A stretch of 27,765 bases of DNA from an uncultured Lachnospiraceae bacterium (GTDB lineage Bacteria; Bacillota; Clostridia; Lachnospirales; Lachnospiraceae), in the NCBI GenBank assembly GCA_910588285.1, contig CAJUQB010000022.1:28879-56643 (forward strand), written 5' to 3'. Position 1 is the stretch's first letter. The number at the start of each line of letters is the position of its first letter. This document shows, piece after piece, positions 19,839 through 26,886 of this stretch. Position numbers and translations under genes: made by a program. The notes under the pieces were generated by a model, which was not told the DNA's origin, did no database searches, and worked only from the letters and a program-made list of their open reading frames with translations.

Positions 19839-20786
19839 TTATTTGTTGTAGAGCATCTTGATCAGATACTCATTTAAACCGCCATTGATAGCTGCAATCT
19901 CATCCTCCGTGTACTCCATGAAGCCGGTCTTTTTGCCCTCCACGGTCTCTGCACGGAATCCAAGCTCGCCCTTGTCAATCATTTCCTTCAGCAGCGGCGA
20001 TGCGTCATGCCTGTCCTCCAGGTCCTGAAGCACATAGCTGTGAATATTGTAGGTCAGCTGTGTCCCCACCATATCGGAATTCACAAGGGGCGGTAAGTAA
20101 GGCAGCCGCAAACCGAAGCTGTACTTGCAGGCATCGTCCACGGTCTTGGCGTCTGCAATTCCCCGCTCCACAATGGAGATGGCCTCACGCCACAGGGCAT
20201 GCTGCATACGGTTGGCAATAAATCCGGGCACATCCTTCTTGCAGAGCACCGGCTTCTTGCCTGCAGCAGTCAGCACATGCATAACAATATCTGCCACCTC
20301 GTCGCTGGTAGCATCGGTCTTAACCACCTCAACCAGCGGAATCAAAAATGCCGGATTCCAGAAGTGGGTCCCCACCAGCCTCTCCTTATGGTTGCATTTT
20401 GCGGAAATCTCTGTGGGGCTCATGACAGAGGTATTGGTACAGAAGATACAATCTTCAGCCACAATGCCCTCCAGCTGTGCGAACAGGTTCTGCTTCATCT
20501 CCATGTCTTCCAGCACGCACTCTACCACCAGCTGTGCGCTCTTAACGCCCTCGCTCTCTATCTCCTGGGTAAAGCGGATCTTTCCTACAATGGCGTCAAC
20601 CTCTGCCTCGGTTACGATTCCCTTTTCCACCAGAAGCTTCATGTTGTTCCTGACCTTTGCCTCAATGTCTACCGGATATACGTCATATACGGTAACCTCG
20701 GCGCCCTCAAGGCCTGCCAGGATCTGTGCAATGGCGCTTCCCATCATACCGCCGCCGCATACTAAGAACTTCTTAATATCTCTCAT
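19839..20786 (-). CDS. 3-hydroxyacyl-CoA-dehydrogenase-type enzyme, probable 3-hydroxy-5-oxohexanoate dehydrogenase
   Basis: A 315-residue NAD-dependent dehydrogenase of the 3-hydroxyacyl-CoA dehydrogenase superfamily. The Rossmann motif is CGGGMMGSAIA (about residues 10-20). The expected catalytic residues are all present: S120 in CTNTSVMSP, H141 in GTHFWNP, E153 in PLVEVVK and N192 in GFIANRM. The C-terminal helical domain carries the dimer interface. Enzymes of this type that act on free beta-hydroxy acids (for example carnitine dehydrogenase) are often encoded beside BKACE lyases, because they make the keto acid the lyase cleaves. Here the predicted step is 3-hydroxy-5-oxohexanoate to triacetate. 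It follows the reductase gene by 39 bp in the same direction. Confidence 0.87.
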   Translation of the reverse strand: MRDIKKFLVCGGGMMGSAIAQILAGLEGAEVTVYDVYPVDIEAKVRNNMKLLVEKGIVTEAEVDAIVGKIRFTQEIESEGVKSAQLVVECVLEDMEMKQNLFAQLEGIVAEDCIFCTNTSVMSPTEISAKCNHKERLVGTHFWNPAFLIPLVEVVKTDATSDEVADIVMHVLTAAGKKPVLCKKDVPGFIANRMQHALWREAISIVERGIADAKTVDDACKYSFGLRLPYLPPLVNSDMVGTQLTYNIHSYVLQDLEDRHDASPLLKEMIDKGELGFRAETVEGKKTGFMEYTEDEIAAINGGLNEYLIKMLYNK

Positions 20787-20825
20787 TATCGCGCATCTCC
20801 CTTTTCCTAATTTGATCTGCTTTGA

Positions 20826-21647
20826 TTAGCAGACAAGATATCCGCCGGAGCAGTCGCAGGCTGCGCCTGTGATATAATTGGATGCATTGGAGGAGAGGAA
20901 CAAGGCGTAGCCAGCGAAATCCTCCGGCTCAGCCAGACGTCCGATGGGCTCACGCTTCATGAAGTTCTGGTATACTGCAGATTCCGGATCAAACATCCAC
21001 TCGGTCAGCTCGGAGCGGAATACGGTCGGGCAGATCGCATTCACGTTGATGCCGTATTTTGCGGAAAGGTCACAGGCCATGGAAGCGATCATCATATCAG
21101 CGCCGCCCTTGGAGGTACAATATCCGGTATAGCCTGCCATACCTCTCTTGGATCTCTGGGATGTAACAACCAGAATCTTGCCGCCCTGTCCGGAAGCAAT
21201 GTTCTCAGCTCCATTCAACTGATCAACCATCTGCTGTGCCACATACTTGCAGACCACATATACGGACTTGCAGTCAGCGTCCATGATGTACTGCCAGTCA
21301 GCTACGGACTGCTCCAGGATATTCTGGGGCTTGTTGTATCCATGGCACACGGCCAGGATGTTGATCTCGCCATATTTCTCAACAGTGGCTTTCACTAAGG
21401 ACTCTACCTGGGACTCGTCGGCAGGATCTGCCACGCTGTATGCGCACTCAATCCCCTCTGCCTTAAACTCGTCTTCCAGCTCTTTCAGCTTGCCTTCATT
21501 CCGTCCGGTCATCATAACCTTCGCGCCTGCATAGCCATAGGTCTTCGCAAGAACCTTGCCCAATGCCCCGGTAGCACCTGTAACCAGCGCAACCTTCCCG
21601 GCAACTGAAAACATGTTGTCAACGAAATCCTTCTTAATACTTACCAT
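20826..21647 (-). CDS. Short-chain dehydrogenase/reductase, probable phloroglucinol reductase
   Basis: First gene of the operon. The 273-residue SDR has the cofactor motif TGATGALG (23-30), catalytic S163 in VVTSQRS and Y176-x3-K180 in YTGYCTSK. ICPTVFRSELTEW follows the active site. The TGRNE after the second strand suggests NADP(H) preference because of the arginine. Odd: the usual NNAG structural motif is replaced by AVCHG. Known phloroglucinol reductases of anaerobes are NADPH-dependent SDRs that reduce the aromatic triol to dihydrophloroglucinol, and the rest of the operon supplies exactly the following steps. Alone the family would not give the substrate. AAGGAGG lies ahead of the ATG, and a good sigma-A-type promoter is present. 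Confidence 0.85.
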   Translation of the reverse strand: MVSIKKDFVDNMFSVAGKVALVTGATGALGKVLAKTYGYAGAKVMMTGRNEGKLKELEDEFKAEGIECAYSVADPADESQVESLVKATVEKYGEINILAVCHGYNKPQNILEQSVADWQYIMDADCKSVYVVCKYVAQQMVDQLNGAENIASGQGGKILVVTSQRSKRGMAGYTGYCTSKGGADMMIASMACDLSAKYGINVNAICPTVFRSELTEWMFDPESAVYQNFMKREPIGRLAEPEDFAGYALFLSSNASNYITGAACDCSGGYLVC

Positions 21648-21679
21648 TTTGAAAACCTCCTTCTAAACTTTTAAATCGC

Positions 21680-21697
21680 TGCCAAAACCGCTTGGCA
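21680..21697. promoter_or_regulatory. Palindrome in the operon leader (candidate operator)
   Basis: TGCCAA-N6-TTGGCA, a perfect inverted repeat just downstream of the predicted transcription start of the reductase operon. This is a typical place for a repressor site. Confidence 0.45.
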
Positions 21698-21712
21698 AAA
21701 TTTATCATGTTT

Positions 21713-21741
21713 AGTATAGAACATCTTCCCTTTTTATGCAA
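21713..21741 (-). promoter_or_regulatory. Promoter of the phloroglucinol-type operon
   Basis: On the minus strand TTGCAT (21741-21736), 17-bp spacer, TATACT (21718-21713), about 65 bp before the reductase ATG. Confidence 0.7.
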
Positions 21742-21746
21742 TACAT

Positions 21747-21756
21747 ACAATATTGT
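21747..21756. promoter_or_regulatory. Palindrome upstream of the -35 (candidate activator site)
   Basis: ACAATATTGT is a perfect 10-bp palindrome ending five bases before the -35 element of the operon promoter. A GC-rich hairpin GCCGGG-TAATCC-CCCGGC (21769-21786) lies further upstream between the two divergent promoters. Confidence 0.35.
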
Positions 21757-21842
21757 TATTTAGTTACCGCCGGGTAATCCCCCGGCTTCGTAAGGAATCA
21801 CAAAACAAAAAAAGAAAAAATGTCCTTTTTCGTGCAAAATTA

Positions 21843-21871
21843 TTGATTTCTCTTTTTGATAGGTGTATACT
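21843..21871 (+). promoter_or_regulatory. Promoter of the cupin gene
   Basis: TTGATT (21843-21848), 17-bp spacer, TATACT (21866-21871), about 50 bp before the cupin ATG. Its -10 sequence is the same as that of the divergent operon promoter. Confidence 0.65.
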
Positions 21872-21923
21872 GATTTCTGTACTAAAACAGCTATAAGAAT
21901 TTCAGAAAGGATGGTTAAAGAAA

Positions 21924-22280
21924 ATGGCTGGATATAAGATTACAAAAAAAGACGCATATTATACCTATGAGGCACCGGGACACAAGGACTGCAAGCTCTG
22001 CAGGCTCCATGATCCGGCAGATGTTGAAGGAGGACGCCTGATCAACGGCTTATCCCACTTCCTTCCCAGCGGCGGCGGCACGGAGTTCGCATCGAACCCT
22101 GCCGAGTCCATCTACTATATCGTAGAGGGCACCATGTTGTTCAAGGGCGAGGACGGCACTGAGACCGTTCTGGAGAAGGGCGACAGCGTACATATCGCTC
22201 CCAATTCTCCCAAGTGCGTAACCAATATCGGACCCACTACTGCTCAGATGCTGGTAATCCTGTTACCTCCTGCACAGTAG
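21924..22280 (+). CDS. Small cupin-domain protein divergent from the operon
   Basis: A 118-residue single cupin. The core shows SIYYIVEGTMLFKGEDG and VLEKGDSVHIAPNSPKCVTN, corresponding to the two cupin motifs. The usual metal-binding histidines of motif 1 are mostly absent: the G.E.YYI.EG pattern lacks HxH, and motif 2 keeps only one histidine (VHIAPN). It may therefore be a weak metal binder or a sensor or isomerase, not an oxygenase. CKLCRLHD near the N-terminus adds a cysteine pair. AGAAAGGAT precedes the ATG. It is the only gene read away from the operon in the shared 276-bp region, so it is probably co-regulated and may bind a pathway intermediate. A strong terminator follows. Confidence 0.82.
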   Translation: MAGYKITKKDAYYTYEAPGHKDCKLCRLHDPADVEGGRLINGLSHFLPSGGGTEFASNPAESIYYIVEGTMLFKGEDGTETVLEKGDSVHIAPNSPKCVTNIGPTTAQMLVILLPPAQ

Positions 22281-22322
22281 GAAGAAGCCAAATATTAAAT
22301 CAAATATTAATAAAATATTCAG

Positions 22323-22365
22323 AAGTCCCCCCTTGGAACGCCATGGCTGTTCCAAGGGGGGACTT
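22323..22365. terminator. Strong hairpin between the cupin gene and the ABC operon
   Basis: AAGTCCCCCCTTGGAAC and its exact complement GTTCCAAGGGGGGACTT form a 17-bp perfect stem with a 9-base loop. The T tract is weak on both strands (CATATATT), but the position between convergent genes fits a bidirectional terminator. Confidence 0.75.
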
Positions 22366-22423
22366 CATATATTATATCTGTGATAAAAGTTTTTTATTAT
22401 TTAATATAATATATATTTATATT

Positions 22424-23197
22424 TTAATTTCCGCATTCAATACTGATTTCATTGAAGGTAGATAAAATATCTTCCACCTTAAGGCTCTGCTTATCCTCCC
22501 CTCCTTTATCCATAATCACCTTTCCCTGGTGCATCATCAGCAGGCGGTTACCATATTCCACCGCGTAACGAAGATTGTGGGTTACCATGATGGTGGTCAC
22601 TTTTTTCTCCTTCACAATCCGGTCTGTGAGCTCCATCACAAGCTCCGCCGTTTTGGGATCCAGGGCTGCCGTATGCTCATCCAGAATCAGGAACTCAATG
22701 GGCGGCAGAGACGCCATCACAAGGGCCAGGGTCTGGCGCTGCCCTCCGGACAGGGATCCCACCTTCGTGTGCATCTTATCCTCCAGGCCCAGGTTCAGCC
22801 TCTGCAGAAGCTCCTGGTATTCTGCTATTTTATGCCGGTTACAGCCCCTCCTTAAGCCATAGCCCCTTCCCTTATTGTCCGCAATGGACATGTTTTCCAG
22901 GATGGTCATGGAAGGGCAGGTTCCCTTTGCCGGATCCTGGAATACACGGCCAATCCTGCGATGCCGGTAAAAATCCTTCTTTTTGGTAATATCAGTACCA
23001 TTGATCAGAATGGACCCTGTATCCACGTCAATACTGCCGCAGATGAGATTCAACAACGACGTCTTTCCGGAGCCGTTGCTGCCCACCACGGAAACAAAGG
23101 CCCCCTCCTCCACCTGCAGGCAAAAATCCTGAAACAGACACAGCTCATTTACCGTTCCGGAATTGTAATATTTATCCACATGCTTTAGCTCAAGCAT
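22424..23197 (-). CDS. trpZ: ABC transporter ATP-binding protein (tryptophan-type, TrpZ)
   Basis: The 257-residue cytoplasmic ATPase has Walker A GSNGSGKTS (39-47), Q-loop FQD (Q87), signature LSGGQ (149-153) and Walker B ILDEHTAALD with the catalytic glutamate. Its start overlaps the permease gene by eight bases. It is the last gene of a three-gene importer operon behind a tryptophan-specific T-box, so it probably powers uptake of tryptophan or a precursor. The family (partners of ABC_sub_bind lipoproteins) is the TrpXYZ type predicted from T-box regulation in other Firmicutes. The symbol rests on that match plus the UGG specifier. Confidence 0.87.
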   Translation of the reverse strand: MLELKHVDKYYNSGTVNELCLFQDFCLQVEEGAFVSVVGSNGSGKTSLLNLICGSIDVDTGSILINGTDITKKKDFYRHRRIGRVFQDPAKGTCPSMTILENMSIADNKGRGYGLRRGCNRHKIAEYQELLQRLNLGLEDKMHTKVGSLSGGQRQTLALVMASLPPIEFLILDEHTAALDPKTAELVMELTDRIVKEKKVTTIMVTHNLRYAVEYGNRLLMMHQGKVIMDKGGEDKQSLKVEDILSTFNEISIECGN

Positions 23198-24080
23198 TTT
23201 TCTTCACCTTCTTCCTCCGTTCCATCCCAAGTACCAGAATCCCCAGGAATAATACTGCCGTCACCAGCTTTAGATCCACTGGCTTCATATACCGGACAGC
23301 CAATGCTACGCAGGCCTTGTAGATCAGAGATCCCACTACCACGCTGGAGGTTACCCGAAGGAGGGTTACCCGTCCAAACAGGCTGGTTCCGATAATTACG
23401 CTGGCCAGGCCGATCACCACCGTTCCGGTTCCCATGGAGACGTCAAAAAAACGCTGCTGCTGGGCATACATACAGCCTCCAAGGGCTGCCAGCCCATTGG
23501 CAATGGCAAGGCCGATGATCTTAATTACCCCCTGGTCCACCCCCATAGAAGTCACAATGGTCTCGTTGTCCCCCACTGCCCGCAGCATATAGCCGGATCT
23601 GGTACTCAGATACCAGTCCAAGATGTATTTTACGGCCAGCATAATAACCAGAATCACTGCCGCTGTCTGAAGGGGAGCGGCGAGGCCCTGAAATATGTCC
23701 TTCATGAAACTGTTGTCAAATATGGTTGGCCTATTATAAATAGGAAGGTTGGCCCGACCTGTGATCCGCAGGTTTACGGTGTAAAGCGCTGTCATCATAA
23801 TGATACCGGACAGCAGATCCCGCACCTTTAATTTCACATGAATCAGGCCGGTGAGCATCCCCACCAGCGTCCCGGCGCCGAAGGAAATTGGCAGCGTCAG
23901 CAAAGGGTGTATCCCTTTGCTGATCAAAATCGCTGTGACTGCAGCCCCCATTGGGAAACTGCCGTCTACGGTAAGGTCAGGAAAATCAAGAATTTTATAG
24001 GTAATATATACACCAAGGGCCATAACCCCATAGATCATTCCCTGCTCCAGCACACTCAATATCAAAGCCATAGCATCCAC
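23190..24080 (-). CDS. trpY: ABC transporter permease (tryptophan-type, TrpY)
   Basis: A 296-residue membrane protein of the branched-chain amino acid/ribose permease type, with about eight to nine helices. Family-typical stretches include GVYITYKILDFPDLTVDGSF near the N-terminus, LSGIIMMTALYTVNLRITGR, and GLASVIIGTSLFGRVTLLRV, which carries the probable coupling-helix region. The C-terminus is basic (MERRKKVKKNA). It lies two bases after the binding-protein gene and overlaps the ATPase gene by eight, so the operon is tightly packed. The substrate is inferred as tryptophan from the T-box. Confidence 0.87.
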   Translation of the reverse strand: MDAMALILSVLEQGMIYGVMALGVYITYKILDFPDLTVDGSFPMGAAVTAILISKGIHPLLTLPISFGAGTLVGMLTGLIHVKLKVRDLLSGIIMMTALYTVNLRITGRANLPIYNRPTIFDNSFMKDIFQGLAAPLQTAAVILVIMLAVKYILDWYLSTRSGYMLRAVGDNETIVTSMGVDQGVIKIIGLAIANGLAALGGCMYAQQQRFFDVSMGTGTVVIGLASVIIGTSLFGRVTLLRVTSSVVVGSLIYKACVALAVRYMKPVDLKLVTAVLFLGILVLGMERRKKVKKNA

Positions 24081-24082
24081 CT

Positions 24083-25210
24083 CTATTCTACCATAATTTC
24101 ATCAAAGGTCTTGGCCGCGTTTCCCACATATGATTCATCCAGCTCCATATGGATTTTCTCTGCCGCTGCAAAATTCACATACAGCTCTGCTGTGGATGCG
24201 CGGATAAAAGGCGTCTCCCCGGCAGCAGCCTCTCCCTTCAGAATCCTTGCAGCCATCTGTCCGGTGGCTCTTCCCAGCTCAAAATATTCAATCCCCATAG
24301 ATGCTACACAGCCGCTTTTCACTTGCTCGATCTCGCTTCCAAACACCGGAATCCCTGCTGTATTGGCCTTATCCAATACGGTCTGCAGAGCTTCTACAAC
24401 TGTATTATCCGTCAGGTTGGAAATACAGTCTACCTTTGTCACCAGGTCTGCTGCCGCCATGTCAACCTCTGAAATATTGCTGACGCCGCTCTCTATGATT
24501 TCAAAGCCAAAGCCAGGGGCCAGCTCTTTGTAGGTCTCAATGGTACTGACGGAATTTGCCTCGCTGGTGGTGTACAAAATTCCAATGGTCTTTGCCTGGG
24601 GCAGCATGGTGCGGATCATCTCCAGCTGGGCACTCACAGGCAATAAATCGGAGGATCCGGTGATATTGCCCACACTGCTGCCGTCTTCTGCCGCAAGTCC
24701 CGCTCCAACCGGGTCGGATATGGCCGTATATACCACCGGGATATCGGTTTCCATACAGATATTATATGCGCTCATGGCGCAGGGGGTTGCAATGGCACAG
24801 ATCATATCCGCTTTCTGGGATACAAAGTTCTCTGCAATCAGGCTGGCCGTCCCGGTATCTGTCTGGGCATTTTCATACAGCACGGTCAGGTTCTCCCCCT
24901 CCACAATGCCGGCCTCCTCAAGCCCTGCAAGAAATCCTTCCCTGCAGTTATCCAGGGAGCCGTGCTCTGCAAACTGGGAGATCCCCACCAGGTAGGAATC
25001 CTCCTCTTCCGAAGAGCTAGAAGCCACCGCCTCTGCTGATCCATTACTCTTTGAAGCCTCAGCCATTCCATGGTTCTGGGGGGCCTTGGGCGATCCATTG
25101 TTCTCTGTAGATACGCCTGTGCCATCATTCTCTGTACCGGTTCCACAGCCTGCTGCCGTCATTGCTGCCATCACTGCTGCCATCATCATTGCTGCCATTC
25201 TCTTTTTCAT
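24083..25210 (-). CDS. trpX: Substrate-binding lipoprotein of the ABC importer (tryptophan-type, TrpX)
   Basis: A 375-residue lipoprotein. The signal peptide MKKRMAAMMMAAVMAAMTAA ends in a lipobox with C22 (AAGC), to which lipid would be attached. Residues ~23-72 are a low-complexity S/N/G/E/A linker that keeps the domain away from the membrane. The binding domain (about 73-375) is of the ABC_sub_bind type: VGISQFAEHGSLDNCREGFL, FVSQKADMICAIATPCAMSA and SDPVGAGLAAEDGSSVGNIT. This family binds tryptophan, tyrosine or related compounds. AAAAAGGAG precedes the ATG. The gene is the first of three and lies behind the T-box leader and an additional hairpin. Confidence 0.88.
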   Translation of the reverse strand: MKKRMAAMMMAAVMAAMTAAGCGTGTENDGTGVSTENNGSPKAPQNHGMAEASKSNGSAEAVASSSSEEEDSYLVGISQFAEHGSLDNCREGFLAGLEEAGIVEGENLTVLYENAQTDTGTASLIAENFVSQKADMICAIATPCAMSAYNICMETDIPVVYTAISDPVGAGLAAEDGSSVGNITGSSDLLPVSAQLEMIRTMLPQAKTIGILYTTSEANSVSTIETYKELAPGFGFEIIESGVSNISEVDMAAADLVTKVDCISNLTDNTVVEALQTVLDKANTAGIPVFGSEIEQVKSGCVASMGIEYFELGRATGQMAARILKGEAAAGETPFIRASTAELYVNFAAAEKIHMELDESYVGNAAKTFDEIMVE

Positions 25211-25310
25211 GTTCGTTCTCCTTTTTCAGATATGGTTTTACGGGTTTCATAGAACAATACCTGATGTGATCTCCCCAAAGATAAAAAGAATCCCGCCCGG
25301 AGGGCTTTTT

Positions 25311-25346
25311 GTGATATCGGAAATCCGGAGGAATTTCCGATATCAC
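25311..25346 (-). promoter_or_regulatory. Extra 14-bp hairpin between the T-box terminator and trpX
   Basis: GTGATATCGGAAAT and its exact complement ATTTCCGATATCAC enclose an eight-base loop that on the minus strand reads TCCTCCGG, a sequence able to pair with a GGAG ribosome binding site. It directly follows the T-box terminator and has no T tract of its own. Confidence 0.7.
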
Positions 25347-25622
25347 AAAAAACCGCCTCAAGCTAACGCTTGAGACGGTAATGTTATCCATTATCGCGGT
25401 ACCACTCAAATTGGCATAAATGCCCACTTGTTCATACACCATCATGTATGCCGGATTGATAACGGGTCCGGTTCCCGGCAGCTCCTACTGGTATGCTTCA
25501 CCTTCAGGCTGCCCTCAAGAGTCCATTCAGCAAAGGCCTTAATACCGCATTCCACCATCCGCGGCTCTCTGTAATCTCAACCTGGGCTTACTACTCTCTC
25601 TCAACGGTTTGTTCTATATGTT
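25346..25622 (-). promoter_or_regulatory. T-box leader, tryptophan-specific (UGG specifier)
   Basis: The minus strand contains the T-box core AATTTGAGTGGTACCGCG (25412-25395). A terminator follows: CCGTCTCAAGC/GCTTGAGGCGG (25378-25368, 25363-25353) with TTTTTT. Upstream is a long stem I region with AGTAGTAAGCC, AGAGAGCCGCGGATGGTGGAA and the specifier bulge CTGAATGGACTC. The codon after GAA is TGG (25525-25523), that is Trp. Uncharged tRNA-Trp would stabilise the antiterminator and let transcription reach the transporter genes. Confidence 0.9.
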
Positions 25623-25626
25623 GTGT

Positions 25627-25655
25627 AGTATAATTCACATTTATCCCTTTGTCAA
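25627..25655 (-). promoter_or_regulatory. Promoter of the T-box/trpXYZ operon
   Basis: On the minus strand TTGACA (25655-25650), 17-bp spacer, TATACT (25632-25627): a near-consensus sigma-A promoter just before the T-box leader. Confidence 0.85.
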
Positions 25656-25673
25656 GGATATTTTCATATAAAT

Positions 25674-26882
25674 TTATGGATTTTTATAAATTTTTGCCGA
25701 ATTTTTCCTTTGAAAAGCACTTAACATGCCAATCCCCATAAGCAGCAATAAGGGAAAAACAATGGCTGCCAAAATGCCTTTTTTCAGATCATCCGAGGCA
25801 GCGGCAGATATGTATCCCACCAGCGTAGGTCCCCCGGAGCACCCCAAGTCTCCCCCTAAGGCCAGCAGCGCAAATAGAGCTGTTCCGCCGTTTTTTAGGG
25901 AGGCGGAAGCCTTGCTGAAGCTTCCGGGCCACATGATCCCCACCGAAAGGCCGCAAACGCCGCAGCCCACTAAAGACAGCAGGGGGGAGGGGGCCAGGGA
26001 AATACACAGGTAAGCAGCCACGCAAAGGATACTGCTGCCCGCCATAAATTTGTCCAGGTCCATCCGATCCCCAAATTTGCCGTAAAATGCCCGGGCGCTG
26101 CCCATCAGCACTGCAAAAGCCATAGGTCCCGCCAGATCCCCCAGGGTCTTGCCAACGCCCAGCCCCCGCTCCGCAAAGGTGGAGGCCCACTGGCTTACCG
26201 CCTGCTCGCTGGCCCCGGCGCACACCATCATCAGCATCAGCACCCAGAATACCTTGTTTTGGCAAAGCTCCCGAATGGTCATCTCCCGCTCCCCCTCCTC
26301 CACCAGGGAAGCAATGGGAGCTTTCAGGAACACCAATGCATTCCCCGCCGGCACAAGGATCCAGATACAGGTTACCACTCTCCAGTTCTCTATCCCAAAC
26401 ACCTGAAAAAACAGGGTAGAGAGCAGCACAACCCCCACATGGCCCCAGCAGTAAAAGGAATGGAGCAGACTCATGGCCTTTTCCTTATTGTCCGTGGGAC
26501 AGCTCTCCATAATGGGGCTGATCAGCACCTCAATCAGACCTCCGCCAATGGCATAGAGCACCACTGCCGCCAGAATTCCGGCAAACGCATTGGGCAGAAG
26601 CTCCGGCAGCACCACAAGTCCCAGAAGCCCCAGCGCAGAAAACACATGGGCGGTTACAACAGAGGCCCGATATCCAATCCGGTCCACAAATCCGGCGGAC
26701 AATAAATCCACCAGAAGCTGGATTCCAAAATTGATGGTGATCAGCATGGTGATTTGGCTTAGGGGGATATGGTAGCTGCCCTCAAAGGTCAGAAACAGCA
26801 GCGGTACAAAATTATTTACAATGGCCTGTACAATGTATCCCACAAAGCAGGCATAGATGGTTTTCTGGTAATTTGTTTTCAC
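25674..26882 (-). CDS. MFS transporter
   Basis: A 402-residue major facilitator superfamily protein with about 12 helices in two halves separated by a charged loop (VEEGEREMTIRELCQNKVFW, about residues 195-214). SAGFVDRIGYRASVV after helix 2 is the conserved loop 2-3 motif (G..D+.G.+). The general appearance is of the FucP-like or uncharacterised MFS group. No substrate can be read from the sequence. It lies four bases after the nuclease-like gene and ends near the T-box promoter. It could belong to the neighbouring functions only by proximity. Confidence 0.88.
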   Translation of the reverse strand: MKTNYQKTIYACFVGYIVQAIVNNFVPLLFLTFEGSYHIPLSQITMLITINFGIQLLVDLLSAGFVDRIGYRASVVTAHVFSALGLLGLVVLPELLPNAFAGILAAVVLYAIGGGLIEVLISPIMESCPTDNKEKAMSLLHSFYCWGHVGVVLLSTLFFQVFGIENWRVVTCIWILVPAGNALVFLKAPIASLVEEGEREMTIRELCQNKVFWVLMLMMVCAGASEQAVSQWASTFAERGLGVGKTLGDLAGPMAFAVLMGSARAFYGKFGDRMDLDKFMAGSSILCVAAYLCISLAPSPLLSLVGCGVCGLSVGIMWPGSFSKASASLKNGGTALFALLALGGDLGCSGGPTLVGYISAAASDDLKKGILAAIVFPLLLLMGIGMLSAFQRKNSAKIYKNP

Positions 26883-26886
26883 GGGT

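Noticed and set aside
17835..20786. Carnitine or lysine (3-keto-5-aminohexanoate) breakdown as the role of the dehydrogenase-BKACE pair
   Set aside because: Those pathways do not use a cyclase-family hydrolase and a leading SDR reductase, and no aminomutase, thioesterase or betaine genes are present. The phloroglucinol pathway explains all families.
25125..25445. 106-residue frame opposite trpX leader
   Set aside because: It lies across the T-box core, terminator and second hairpin, which are RNA structures.
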